Of a stretch of 59,567 bases of DNA, positions 27,136-37,100 are shown piece by piece. Position 1 is the first letter of the stretch. Every line of letters begins with the position of its first letter. The translations under genes and the position numbers were made by a program. Below the pieces are notes generated by a model. That model was not told where the DNA came from. It saw only the letters and a list, made by a program, of their open reading frames with translations, and searched no databases. Origin of the DNA: Tenacibaculum sp. M341 (GTDB taxonomy: Bacteria; Bacteroidota; Bacteroidia; Flavobacteriales; Flavobacteriaceae); NCBI RefSeq assembly GCF_004337695.1, contig NZ_SJXJ01000025.1:1-59567 (forward strand). The letters run 5' to 3'.

Positions 27136-27936
27136 TTATAGTCTTATAAGTGGTATACCTTGCTTGGCTTGATAAAAAACAAATCCGATCCAAAAAGCAT
27201 AGACAAAGGCAAAAGTAGTTACCATTAAGATTTGTTTTTTACTAGTTGATTTCCATTTTTTTGAAAGTACGAATGCGAATAACGGAATTATTTGTATTGT
27301 ATGCAAACTAAAAAAATGTGCAACTCTTAAATCTCCAGCAATAGTACTCCAGTTTAGTATAGGTAGACCTTCTCCTCCATCAGCTATACCAACAGTATGA
27401 GACATTTGTTTGATCATTTGCCCCCCAATCCAACTACCTATAACAATTACAATCCAGCCTAACAAAATAGCCCATTGAATTGATTTTTCTGTATGTAGTT
27501 TTAATCTAACTGTATCAAAAATAAACCATATCATTACCAACACATTAATAGCAACCAGCAGTCCCATAATTCCGAACAATATACCATCAAATGCACTAGA
27601 TGTATTGTAATGGGATTGTACTCCTCGAACTCCTTGATAAGTGATAATACCAACTTCAACAAGCAAAGTCCAAGCAGTAATGTGATTGATAATATTCTTC
27701 TTTAAATTTGAATACGGATATAAAGTAATTAAAAAGCCAACCGTTAATAAATAAACAGCAACAGAAATATTAAATTTCAATGGTTTAATCCATACATTTA
27801 TTCCCATTAAGGTTCTAGAATCTATAAAAACACCAACTATACATACTAATGATACTACTAAATGAACTAGAGCAATAACATATAATACTTTGCTTTGTTT
27901 TTTTACAGTCTCTAAAAAATCTAATACATACTTCAT
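27136..27936 (-). CDS. Multi-pass membrane protein of unknown function
   Basis: A 266-aa protein with seven probable transmembrane helices (first at about residues 17-38, last at about 240-258). A loop 'QMSHTVGIADGGEGLPILNW' and 'LRVAHFFSLHTIQIIPLFAF' with conserved-looking His residues suggest a metal or haem site, but this is speculative. I do not recognise the family. It lies between the ABA4-like gene (2-nt gap) and the kinase gene (3-nt gap), so it belongs to this signalling operon. It may be the sensor partner or the regulated membrane function. Confidence 0.65.
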   Translation of the reverse strand: MKYVLDFLETVKKQSKVLYVIALVHLVVSLVCIVGVFIDSRTLMGINVWIKPLKFNISVAVYLLTVGFLITLYPYSNLKKNIINHITAWTLLVEVGIITYQGVRGVQSHYNTSSAFDGILFGIMGLLVAINVLVMIWFIFDTVRLKLHTEKSIQWAILLGWIVIVIGSWIGGQMIKQMSHTVGIADGGEGLPILNWSTIAGDLRVAHFFSLHTIQIIPLFAFVLSKKWKSTSKKQILMVTTFAFVYAFWIGFVFYQAKQGIPLIRL

Positions 27937-27938
27937 GA

Positions 27939-28355
27939 TTACTTCTCTTTAATAAACTTTATAATCATAAATAAAAAGAAACCTAAGGGTCCAAACATAA
28001 ATGCACCTAATAGACAAGGCGCCATAATTGCTTGATGTATTTGTAATTTTTTATTCTGATCTAGCATCCACATTCCAACTACAAGATCAAAAGTTAAATA
28101 ATGAACCCATCCTGCTAAAACAGCATTCTGTTGAGTAAAAAGTTCCATAACAGATGCTAAACTTCCAAAATCCATCATACCTCCCGCTTGTATAGAAATG
28201 AAAATATAGATGATGTAAATTACAGATAATAATATAGGGATGATTTTATAATCAATTAAAAACCTGGTAACTTTCCATTTAGGTAAGAAAATCATTAAAA
28301 TCCACATAGGCATAGCCATCATATTTGCTATTGAAAAAACTTCTGAAGGTGACAT
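27939..28355 (-). CDS. ABA4-like family membrane protein (DUF4281)
   Basis: A 138-aa membrane protein with four hydrophobic helices. 'SIANMMAMPMWILMIFLPKW', 'VLAGWVHYLTFDLVVGMW' and 'GPLGFFLFMIIKF' match the ABA4-like pattern (DUF4281), named after the plant protein needed for neoxanthin formation. The bacterial function is not established; involvement in carotenoid or membrane-lipid modification is a guess from the plant relative. It is the first gene of the four-gene operon ending in the LytTR regulator. Just across the divergent gap are a Crp-like regulator and a fatty-acid desaturase. Confidence 0.82.
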   Translation of the reverse strand: MSPSEVFSIANMMAMPMWILMIFLPKWKVTRFLIDYKIIPILLSVIYIIYIFISIQAGGMMDFGSLASVMELFTQQNAVLAGWVHYLTFDLVVGMWMLDQNKKLQIHQAIMAPCLLGAFMFGPLGFFLFMIIKFIKEK

Positions 28356-28398
28356 AAAATAGTTGTTTAAAAGATTGATATTTTATTGAATATACACT

Positions 28399-28468
28399 CA
28401 AAGATGTGATAATTTTAGAGTAAATAAAACAGCTTTATTTTGAACCGTCGTTTATTCTTGTTGAAATG
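28399..28468 (-). promoter_or_regulatory. Possible LytTR-type operator before the ABA4-like operon
   Basis: Plus-strand TTGAACCG (28440-28447) and TTGAAATG (28461-28468) are six-of-eight direct repeats with a 21-nt period. The nearer repeat begins 34 nt from CAAAGATG (28399-28406), which on the minus strand is one base from TAnnTTTG. The geometry is like the LytTR sites at 43.9 and 46.4 kb, but the repeat is weak. Autoregulation by the operon's own regulator is possible. Confidence 0.3.
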
Positions 28469-28527
28469 TATTTTTACACTTTCAATTTAACATTTCCTTC
28501 TTATTAATTAAGTATCTTGCATTAATT

Positions 28528-29124
28528 ATGAGTACAAATACAGAAAAAACATTAGAAATAGTCAGAAATTATTTAGAACAGTTTGCTGTTGTTTCTGATA
28601 GTGATTGGAGTTTTTTTTCTTCTAAGCTTAGTAAACACGTTGTTCCTAAAAAAACTACATTTTTAAAACTAGGTAAAGTTGAAAACTCTATTTCTTTTAT
28701 TATTTCTGGATTGGTTCGTTTTTACATACCTAATATTGATCCTTCCAAAGAAATTACCTTTGGTTTCTCTTTTAAAGAACAGTTTATAAGTGCTTATGAT
28801 TCATTTTTAACAAGAAAACCTTCTCTTTACGAAATAGAATCACTTACAGAAACTGTTATTTTAAGTATTGGCTATGATGACTTGCAAGAGGTTTACAAAA
28901 CAACTCAAATTGGTAATTTAATTGGTCGATTAACAGCCGAGCGTCTTTTCTTATTAAAATCGAGAAGGGAGCAAAAATTATTACAATTTACTGCTAAAGA
29001 ACGTTATTTAAATCTTTTTAAAGATCATCCTGAGATAATTAAGGAAATTCCTTTAAAATATATTAGCTCTTACATTGGTGTTACTCCACAAGGATTGAGT
29101 CGTATTCGCAAAGAAATTAGTTAA
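28528..29124 (+). CDS. Crp/Fnr-family transcriptional regulator
   Basis: A 198-aa protein: an N-terminal cyclic-nucleotide-binding-like beta-roll (about 30-120, with 'SFIISGLVRFYIP') and a C-terminal helix-turn-helix (about 175-197, 'YISSYIGVTPQGLSRIRKEI'). The typical cAMP-binding Arg-Ser pair is not evident, as in many Bacteroidetes members that may not bind cAMP. It is followed after a short gap by the desaturase gene on the same strand, which it may control together with the divergent ABA4-like operon. Confidence 0.88.
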   Translation: MSTNTEKTLEIVRNYLEQFAVVSDSDWSFFSSKLSKHVVPKKTTFLKLGKVENSISFIISGLVRFYIPNIDPSKEITFGFSFKEQFISAYDSFLTRKPSLYEIESLTETVILSIGYDDLQEVYKTTQIGNLIGRLTAERLFLLKSRREQKLLQFTAKERYLNLFKDHPEIIKEIPLKYISSYIGVTPQGLSRIRKEIS

Positions 29125-29182
29125 CATTGGTTCATTGTTCTACGTCTTTTCTAGAAGTAATTTTGCAAAAAATTATAATTTT

Positions 29183-29923
29183 ATGGCAATACTACTTTTG
29201 GTATTTTTTCTTTGGTATTCAAGTTTATTTTTTCAATCATTTTTTCTTCATAGATATGCTGCTCATCAAGTATTTACCATGTCTAAAAGAACAGAAAAAA
29301 TCACTTTCTTTTTAACTTGGTTATGTCAAGGACCTAGTTATTTAAGTGCTTATGGTTACGGAATTATGCATCGAATTCATCATGCATACACCGACACTGA
29401 AAAAGATCCACATTCGCCAAGTTACGATGGTAATATGTTTGCTATGATGTGGAAAACAAAAAACATTTATCAAGATATCAACCAAAAACGAATTGAAGTA
29501 GATCAAAAATTCATGAAAAACGTTCCTCAATGGGAAGGTTTTGATCGTTTTGCAGGCTCTAGAATTTCTAGAATTGCTTGGGGAGTTGTATATACTATTT
29601 TATTTGCTGTTTTTGCTACAGCATGGTGGCAATGGTTGTTATTACCTGTTTTATTTTTGATGGCACCAATACACGGTGTTATTATTAATTGGTTTGGTCA
29701 TATTTATGGTTACGTAAACTTTAAAACTACTGATACTTCTAAAAACCTTTTTAGATTTGATTTTTTAATGATGGGTGAAGGTTATCATAATAATCATCAT
29801 AAACACAGTACAAGAGCTAATTTTGGAGGTATACATTGGTACGAAATAGATGTAACTTATGTTATAATGCGTATTTTACACAAAGTTGGTATCATTAAAA
29901 TTAAATCTTTAATCGCCAAGTAG
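29183..29923 (+). CDS. Acyl-CoA/fatty-acid desaturase, membrane-bound
   Basis: A 246-aa integral membrane diiron enzyme. Three His boxes are present: HRYAAH, HRIHH (in MHRIHHAYTD) and HNNHH, the pattern of stearoyl-CoA-type delta-9 desaturases, with hydrophobic segments between. It introduces a cis double bond into acyl chains. I chose ATG 29183 (MAILLLVFFLWY); an upstream TTG at 29135 would add 16 polar residues before the first helix and is less likely. The protein is shorter than typical family members (about 300-400 aa) but all His boxes are intact. It follows the Crp-like regulator on the same strand, suggesting membrane-fluidity control. Confidence 0.87.
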   Translation: MAILLLVFFLWYSSLFFQSFFLHRYAAHQVFTMSKRTEKITFFLTWLCQGPSYLSAYGYGIMHRIHHAYTDTEKDPHSPSYDGNMFAMMWKTKNIYQDINQKRIEVDQKFMKNVPQWEGFDRFAGSRISRIAWGVVYTILFAVFATAWWQWLLLPVLFLMAPIHGVIINWFGHIYGYVNFKTTDTSKNLFRFDFLMMGEGYHNNHHKHSTRANFGGIHWYEIDVTYVIMRILHKVGIIKIKSLIAK

Positions 29924-29977
29924 ACTTTAATCAAATCAATATTCATCAAGCTAAAGTATCTAGCAACTGATAAAGCT

Positions 29978-31756
29978 TTATATTTTAGCTTGATAGGTAT
30001 ATAAATCGAAATACCTACCTCCTTTACTAATTAATTCTTCGTGCGTTCCCTGTTCTGCTATCTTTCCAGATTCAATTACTAATATTTGATCGGCTTTTTT
30101 AATCGTACTCAAACGATGCGCTATTACAATAGTAGTTCTATCTTTTACAAGCGTAGCCAATGATTTTTGAATTAATGCTTCACTTTCAGTATCTAAATTA
30201 GAAGTTGCTTCGTCTAAAATAATAATTTTAGGATCTGCTAAAATAGCTCTTGCTATTGCAATTCTTTGTCTTTGACCTCCTGATAATTTTACACCTCTTT
30301 CTCCTATTAAAGTATCCAAACCATCATCAAAACGATCTGTAAATTCATTAACATAACTCGCTTTTACAGCACGTTGTAATTCTTCTTCGGTAGCATTTGG
30401 TCGTGGAAACAAAATATTATCTCGTATTGTACCTTCAAATAAAAATTCGTCTTGCAAAACCACTCCTAAATGTTTTCTAAAGCTACTCAATTTTACTTTT
30501 GATAAATCTTTCCCATCAATAGTTATTATACCTGATTGCGGATTTAAAAACGAAGCACTCAAACCTGCTATGGTTGATTTTCCTGAACCCGAACTTCCTA
30601 CTAAAGCGATTACAGAACCTGCTTTGACATTGAAATTAATGTTATGAAGTACATTTTTTCCTTCATCATAAGCAAAAGAAACATCATTAAAAGTTAATTC
30701 ACCTTTTAAATTATCCAAAACAATCGTTCGCTCTCCTAATTCATCTTCAGGAGTCATATTCATTAATTCTTCAGTTCTATCTAAACCAGCCAATGCTTCT
30801 GTAAATTGACTTCCAATATTACTCATTTGTACTATTGGAGCAATCATTAATCCCAAGTATAAGGTAAAAGACAAAAACTCTCCTGTAGTCATTTCCCCTT
30901 TAATCATAAAATAACCTCCGATTCCCATAATTCCTAAAGACGCTAAGCCTAATAAAAAAGTAGATGAACTTGAAATAATTGCAGTTGCTGTTAAACTCTT
31001 TTTTACATTATCAAAGAGTAAAGCTACTCCTTTTTCAAAAATTTTATTTTCTTGTTCTTCGGCATTAAAACCTTTAATAACTCTTACACCAGCTAAAGTT
31101 TCAGTAAGTCTACCTTTAACTTCAGAATTAATCTTTCCTCTATTTCTAAAAATTGGTCTGATATATTTAAATGCCTTTAAAGCTACAAAACCGAAAATAG
31201 TAACCGGTAAAAACACAAATAAAGTCATCCAGCCATTTATTTGTATTAATAAAACTACAGAAACTACCGCAGTAATAACACCACCAACAAGTTGTACCAA
31301 ACCTGTACCTATTAAATTACGTACACCTTCTACATCGCTCATAATACGAGAAACTAAAGCCCCCGATTTTGTATTATCAAAAAAACGGATTGGCAACGAT
31401 AATACTTTTTTTTGCACTTGAGCACGTAACTCAGAAATTACATATTGCGCTTGTACACTTAAAATTCTGGTCAATAAAAAAGACGTTATTGCTTGTAATA
31501 ACAGTGCACCTCCAACAAAAAGCAACACTTCATATAACTTGGTCATGTTTTTGTTTGGAATTACTTCATCTAATAAAATTTTAGACTGCCAAGGTAATAT
31601 TAAACTAGCTACACGATTTATTGCGATAAAAAAGAGTCCTATGAAAACCAACTTTCGTCTTGGCCAAATAATTGTTTTAAATGCCTTTCCTATCGTTATT
31701 TTTTGCTTTTTCTTAGTAGAATTATCTTGAGGTGTTGTTGCTTGAAAATCTCTCAT
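29978..31756 (-). CDS. ABC exporter, fused permease/ATP-binding, MsbA-like
   Basis: A 592-aa half-transporter. The six-helix exporter domain spans about 30-320 after a polar N-terminus; the ATPase follows, with Walker A GSSGSGKST (about residue 385), Q-loop 'VVLQDEF', signature LSGGQRQR (about 493), Walker B 'IIILDEATSN' and 'IAHRLST'. Members export lipids, drugs or peptides as homodimers. No N-terminal C39 peptidase domain is present, so it cannot itself remove a Gly-Gly leader. The Gly-Gly leader peptide gene lies just upstream on the same strand, but a strong terminator stands between them, so a functional link is possible but weak. Confidence 0.9.
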   Translation of the reverse strand: MRDFQATTPQDNSTKKKQKITIGKAFKTIIWPRRKLVFIGLFFIAINRVASLILPWQSKILLDEVIPNKNMTKLYEVLLFVGGALLLQAITSFLLTRILSVQAQYVISELRAQVQKKVLSLPIRFFDNTKSGALVSRIMSDVEGVRNLIGTGLVQLVGGVITAVVSVVLLIQINGWMTLFVFLPVTIFGFVALKAFKYIRPIFRNRGKINSEVKGRLTETLAGVRVIKGFNAEEQENKIFEKGVALLFDNVKKSLTATAIISSSSTFLLGLASLGIMGIGGYFMIKGEMTTGEFLSFTLYLGLMIAPIVQMSNIGSQFTEALAGLDRTEELMNMTPEDELGERTIVLDNLKGELTFNDVSFAYDEGKNVLHNINFNVKAGSVIALVGSSGSGKSTIAGLSASFLNPQSGIITIDGKDLSKVKLSSFRKHLGVVLQDEFLFEGTIRDNILFPRPNATEEELQRAVKASYVNEFTDRFDDGLDTLIGERGVKLSGGQRQRIAIARAILADPKIIILDEATSNLDTESEALIQKSLATLVKDRTTIVIAHRLSTIKKADQILVIESGKIAEQGTHEELISKGGRYFDLYTYQAKI

Positions 31757-31812
31757 TTTATATTTGGTCGAAATATCTAATCAAAGATAATTTAATCTTT
31801 GTGATATTATTC

Positions 31813-31853
31813 ATAATAAAAAAAGGAATATTCATATTTTGAATATTCCTTTT
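31813..31853 (-). terminator. Terminator after the Gly-Gly leader peptide gene
   Basis: Perfect 13-bp inverted repeat AAAAGGAATATTC (31821-31833) / GAATATTCCTTTT (31841-31853). On the minus strand it is followed by more T residues. It lies 26 nt after the peptide stop and before the ABC exporter start. Confidence 0.8.
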
Positions 31854-31878
31854 CTTGTATTTTTAAGGTATGATCTCC

Positions 31879-32064
31879 TTACTTTATACAGTTATCCCAA
31901 CCTGGACAACCTGATGGTCCATTTCCGCATACTCCACCTGAACAATTAAGAATGTCGCAACGGATAACTCCACCTATAATAATACATCCTACTCCACCAC
32001 CTTTGATAGATTTTTGACTTGATTTGTTTAAAACTGTACCTAAATTTGAAATATTTTTTAGCAT
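31879..32064 (-). CDS. Gly-Gly leader peptide, Cys-rich natural-product precursor
   Basis: A 61-aa peptide. The leader (residues 1-23) ends in Gly-Gly and has the pattern LKNISNLG..LNK...K.IKGG, as in Bacteroidetes 'GG-type' natural-product or class I lanthipeptide precursors. The core of about 38 residues is Gly-rich with six Cys (VGC, IRC, LNC, GVC, SGC, NC). It could be a bacteriocin or ribosomal natural product with disulfide or thioether links. No dehydratase, cyclase or leader peptidase gene is visible in this window. The ABC exporter gene lies 120 nt downstream but behind a terminator. No pseudoknot like those before the other two peptides was found in its upstream region. Confidence 0.7.
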   Translation of the reverse strand: MLKNISNLGTVLNKSSQKSIKGGGVGCIIIGGVIRCDILNCSGGVCGNGPSGCPGWDNCIK

Positions 32065-32190
32065 AATAATTTGTTGATTAATATTATTTTATTTCAAAAT
32101 AGGAAAAAAAACACTGGTACTAGACTTCGATGTATAAGCGTAAGTAGAAACTTAATATTAGAATCGTTTAAGACATTAAATAGTTATAAC

Positions 32191-33321
32191 CTATACTACT
32201 TTAACTAATTTATCTGCTGCAGCAAGTAATGTTTCATCGGTTTTAGCAAAACAAAATCTTAACATTTGTTTGTCGGTAGCATCTTCATAAAAAACTGAAA
32301 TAGGAATGGCTGCCACCCCATGTTGTGTAATTAATTTCTTAGCAAAATCCATATCATTTTCAGTACTAATTCCCTTGTAATTTACAATTTGAAAATAGGT
32401 TCCTTCAGAAGGTAACAGTTCGAATTTGCTATCTTTTAATGCATTTTGAAATAGCGTTTTTTTACGTTCATACATTTTAGCTACTTCATTAAAATCAACA
32501 ATATCTAAATACTCAGAAATTACATGTTGTGCAATACTATTGACGCTAAAAACTAAAAACTGATGTATTTTCTTTATTTCTTTCATTAATGCTTCTGGAG
32601 CTATTAAATAACCAACTTTCCATCCTGTAACATGTAATGATTTTCCAAAAGAAGATGCTATAATTGTTTTATCTATTAATTTGGGACGAGTATTTGCTGA
32701 AATATGTTGGTGTTTAAACGAAATATACTCGTAAACTTCGTCACTTAATAATAAAACTTGTGGATGTTTTTCTAATAAAGTTTCTAATGCTTCAAAATCA
32801 TTTTCACTCCATATTTTTCCTGTTGGATTATGTGGATTATTAATAATGATAAGTTTGGTTTTTGAAGTAATTGCCGACGCTATTTTATTAAAGTTTGGTG
32901 TATAATCATCATTCAAAGAAACTCTAACTGGCTTACCTCCTGCTACTAAAACTGAAGGCTCATAACTATCATAACTCGGATCTAAAATAATTGCTTCGTC
33001 ACCATTTTTAATAAACGTATTTATTGCAGTAAAAATTCCTTGTGTAGCACCTGTAGTGATTAATAACTCTGAATTAGTATTGATAATTCGCTGATAATTT
33101 TCTTGTGTTAACAACGCTATTTTATGTAATAGAGAAGGCAAACCAGCCATTGGTGTATACTGATGAATATTTTCTGATAATAATCGCTCTGATATTTTTA
33201 ATAATCGCTTATCTACAGGGAAATTTGGAAATCCTTGAGATAAGTTAATTGCATTGTGCTGATTAGCTAATTGCGACATTACAGAAAATATACTCGCTGT
33301 AGTATTTGGTAACTTAGACAT
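32191..33321 (-). CDS. PLP-dependent aminotransferase, methionine/aromatic type (YbdL-like)
   Basis: A 376-aa fold-type I aminotransferase. The opening 'NLSQGFPNFP' is characteristic of the YbdL/KAT (methionine or glutamine-pyruvate) group. The PLP lysine is in 'SSFGKSLHVTGWKVGYL' (about residue 225); 'NNPHNPTGKIWS' and 'DEVYEYI' are the other cofactor contacts, and the C-terminal 'LRFCFAKTDETL' holds the carboxylate-binding Arg. Likely reaction: methionine plus a 2-oxo acid to the oxo-methionine analogue, used in methionine salvage; exact substrate uncertain. Transcribed after the LytTR regulator gene on the same strand (67-nt gap). Confidence 0.87.
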   Translation of the reverse strand: MSKLPNTTASIFSVMSQLANQHNAINLSQGFPNFPVDKRLLKISERLLSENIHQYTPMAGLPSLLHKIALLTQENYQRIINTNSELLITTGATQGIFTAINTFIKNGDEAIILDPSYDSYEPSVLVAGGKPVRVSLNDDYTPNFNKIASAITSKTKLIIINNPHNPTGKIWSENDFEALETLLEKHPQVLLLSDEVYEYISFKHQHISANTRPKLIDKTIIASSFGKSLHVTGWKVGYLIAPEALMKEIKKIHQFLVFSVNSIAQHVISEYLDIVDFNEVAKMYERKKTLFQNALKDSKFELLPSEGTYFQIVNYKGISTENDMDFAKKLITQHGVAAIPISVFYEDATDKQMLRFCFAKTDETLLAAADKLVKVV

Positions 33322-33388
33322 TGTAATAATTCGGTTTTTACGAATATAATTTTTAAAGTTGAAAGTTTGAAACTTATAAAATTGATTC

Positions 33389-34138
33389 TTAACGATGCAT
33401 TTTATCTAATATCTCTATAATCTCAGCTTTTTTACGAACAGAAACAGGAACATTTTCTCCGTTTTTAAGCATTAAATAGCCGCCATCTGTTTTTATAAAA
33501 GCACTTATACATTGTAAATTCACTAAATGACTTTGATGGATCCTAAGAAAATCATAGCTCTTCAACATATCAGAAAAGTACTTGAGTGTTTTTGTTACAA
33601 ATATTTTTCGTTTGTCTTGTAAATAAAAAATAGTGTTATTGCTATCAGATTCACAACGAATAATATCGTCTAAACTCACGATAATAATTTTATCTAACGT
33701 ATGTAATGATATTTTATCTGGTTTCTTTTCTGGTGCAGAAAGTGTTTCTTTTAAAATTGTCAAACTTTCTTTATTTGGCTGAATTTGTTCTTTTGCTCTA
33801 TTAATAGCCAAATCTAAATCTTCATAACCGTAAGGTTTTAACACATAGTCAATTGCGGCAAACTTAAAAGCTCTTATAGCATATTCATCACTTGCAGTTA
33901 CAAAAATGATTTTTGACTTTAAATCTGGAAAAATTTCTAAAATATCAAAGCCTGTACCATCGCCTAACATAATATCTAAAAACAATATATCAGGTTGCTT
34001 TTTTCGGAGTACTTTGGCAGCTTCAACCACACTTTGTGCAGTGTTAATAATTTCTATTTCTGGATGCCTAGTTTCTAAATCACTTTTTAGTAACTGTAAA
34101 GCATCAATCATATCTTCTACAATAACGGCTGTTAGCAT
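33389..34138 (-). CDS. LytTR-type response regulator
   Basis: A 249-aa regulator: receiver 1-120 with Asp55 (ILFLDIMLGD) and 'YVLKPY', LytTR domain about 140-248 ('FLRIHQSHLVNLQCI', 'VPVSVRKKAEII'). It starts 4 nt after the stop of the large propeller histidine kinase and is its cognate partner. DNA targets are unknown; it is one of three candidates for the direct-repeat operators at 43.9 and 46.4 kb. Confidence 0.92.
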   Translation of the reverse strand: MLTAVIVEDMIDALQLLKSDLETRHPEIEIINTAQSVVEAAKVLRKKQPDILFLDIMLGDGTGFDILEIFPDLKSKIIFVTASDEYAIRAFKFAAIDYVLKPYGYEDLDLAINRAKEQIQPNKESLTILKETLSAPEKKPDKISLHTLDKIIIVSLDDIIRCESDSNNTIFYLQDKRKIFVTKTLKYFSDMLKSYDFLRIHQSHLVNLQCISAFIKTDGGYLMLKNGENVPVSVRKKAEIIEILDKMHR

Positions 34139-34142
34139 ATTT

Positions 34143-37100
34143 TTAATAATCTGTTAGTAAAGGTATTTTAAAGGTAATATTTGTTCCATCAATACTACCA
34201 TTATCATCTTTTATTTCTGTTATTTCTAAGGCATTTTTTCCTGAAATAGAAACCAAACGTTCTTTGGTAACGGTTAATGCCATCGACTGGTGATCTGTTT
34301 TTTCTTTGGTTTCTTGCGATTTAAAAATACCAATTCCGTTATCAATAACACTACATTCTAAAAAATCATTTACTGTTTTAAACAATATTTGTAATTTTCC
34401 TTCTTTATTTCCTTTTAAAATTCCATGCCTTACAGCATTCTCTACAAAAGGTTGAATTAACATTGGAGGAATTAATATTTCTTCCGCGTCTAAATCACAA
34501 GTATTTTCAATATGAAACGTGAACGTTTTAGTAGCCATTAACTGCTCTAAAGTTACATAATGATGTAATGTTTTAATCTCTTGCGCTAATGTAATGTGTT
34601 CTTTTCTTGAATTATTTAATGTTTCTCTTAACAATACAGCAAAACTATTGATAGTGGTGTTCATTTTGTCTGGCTTGCTACTAGCCATTGCTTTTACCCC
34701 ATTTAAAACATTAAAAATAAAATGAGGATTCATTTGTAATTGTAATGCTTTATGTTCTAAACTCAACAAATGGTTTTGCATTTGTAATTGCTCTTTATCT
34801 ACCTTATTCTTCAAACGTATTCTTCTTATATATAACCATCCGAAGATTAGCAAAAGAACTATAATTAGCCCAATAAATGTCCATTGAAACCATGTTTTTT
34901 CATAAATAGGACTGTCTATAAAAAAATTAAACTGAATAGGATCACTTTGCTCCCATCTATAATTTCTAGATTGTACGGAAAATTCATGTGAGCCATAAGC
35001 TAAACCTGCGAAATTTTGCTTTTTCTCTTTACTCCACGGACTCCATTCATTTTTATTTAATTTAGATCTATATTCTATCTGATTTGGATGATCAATATCA
35101 ATGCTATTGTATGCAAAACTTAGTTGGGTTTGATCTGGAGTTAATTGTAATATTTTATTACTATTTGTCCATTCCTTTAAATTAATCGTATCAACACTTT
35201 TGTAAGCTACTTGAACGTCTTTAAAGTAAACACTCGGTTTTAAAATTGCTTTCTTATCTGTACTCGGCGTGTATTTAGTTAATCCATACAAAGCACCAAA
35301 CCAAATACTTCCATTATCATCTTTAGCTACCGAATTTAAACAGGTTTCTATTCCTAAAAACCCATCATTTCTACCAAAATGATACACATCTTCTATGTCA
35401 TTTTCTTGATTTAACTGAATTTTATCAACACCACGTTCTGTTCCTGCCCATAAATATCCTTGATCGTCGAAAATGAGTTGATAAATATTTTTTGATGATA
35501 AATTTTTAACACCTTTCAAAGGCTTAAACCTAGGTGCTTTTATTCCTTGTTCGAGTGTTGCTAGCCAAATTCCTTTACCAGCAGTACCAACAAAAAGATG
35601 ATTCTGATAAAAAAGCAACGTTCTTATCGTTGTTTTTTCCTTTAATACATCGCCAAAACCTGTATGTTTTCCTTTTTGTAAATAGCCTAAATGACCGTTT
35701 TGGGTTGCATACCAAAGTCTATTTTGACTATCTATTGCAATATCTTTAATTAATAGATCGGTCAATCCATTTTTCTGACCATATATTTTCTGAATAATTA
35801 AACTATCCTTTTCTAAATCATAATTAAATTGAACAATTCCACTTGAATATGTAGCTGCCCACATTGAATTATTTTTGCCACTAACAAGTTTGCGAATCCA
35901 ATTAGAAGGAAAGCCATTTTTCTCATTTAAAACCTTATGCTCTACAACTTTTTTACTAATTACATTGGTTACAATGTTTAATGTATCACTTTTATCTACT
36001 ACTAAACTATCTATCTGCTTAGTCGTTCTTAACAAAACACCTTTTCCTTCAGATCCTGCCCAAATATTATTATTACGATCGCTTGTTATGGTTTTTATTT
36101 TTACTTCTGAAAAACCTTCAATTTCAGGAATATGATGAATTCCTAATGAATCTATTTTAGTTAAACCAGCCTCAGAACTAGAAATCCATACACAACTATC
36201 AGATTTATGTACAGCATAAATTCTATTTCCTTTTAAACCTGAATCCTTATCAAAATGTTGAAAGTTATTTTGAAAATATTTATAAAAACCGCCACCAGAA
36301 GTTGCAATCCAAACATTTGATTGTCTGTCTGTAACTACTTTTCTAATATGAGAAACTGCTAATCCTTTTGTTTTATTTATTCTTCTCTTTACGGTATAAT
36401 TATCAATATTTAATACAGTTATTCCTGTATTATCTGTAGCTATCCATAATTCATTGTTTTTATGGATGCTCATAGAGTTTACTCTCAATGGTTTTGGTAA
36501 AAAAATATCAGCTTTACTATCTTCAATATCTAATATTAATACTCCACTATTAAATGTAGCTGCATAAATTTTATTTTGATCGTAAACCAAAGCTGAAAAG
36601 TTATTAGCTTCTATTTTCTGAATTTGTCTACTTTTTGCATCTAATTTATCTACTTTCCACAATCCTTTATTAGTAGCAATCCAATGAAAATAACCATCGA
36701 AAACAATGGCATTTACAATACTTTCATCTATTTCTTGATGAATATTTAGTTTCTTTATTTTTTTTGATTCCGTATATGAATAAATCCCGTTTTTGGTTCC
36801 TAAGAATAGTTGGTTTTCAGTAGGAAAAAAGTAATTAATTTCTGGTGAAGTAAAATTTGAAAAACTATCTTTTACTTTAATAGATAATCCACGATTAGTT
36901 CCTATAAATAATGTATTATCTATAGCATATAAAGCATTAATATAGTTTGATAACAATCCGTCACTTTCATTCCAAACAGCAAAATTACTCCCATCAAAAC
37001 TACTCAATCCTCCTCCTCTGGTTCCTAACCACAAATATCCTGTGTCATCTTGAACAATATCATACACTTGCGATTGTGGCAAACCATCTTCTATAGAATA

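Noticed and set aside
29978-32064. Dedicated bacteriocin operon of leader peptide and ABC exporter
   Set aside because: The exporter lacks a C39 peptidase domain and a strong 13-bp terminator separates the genes; MsbA-like identity is the simpler reading.
31757-32200. Pseudoknot like those at 48.2 and 49.35 kb before the peptide gene at 31879-32064
   Set aside because: No AGACA/TGTCT stem with interleaved second stem was found on the minus strand upstream of 32064.
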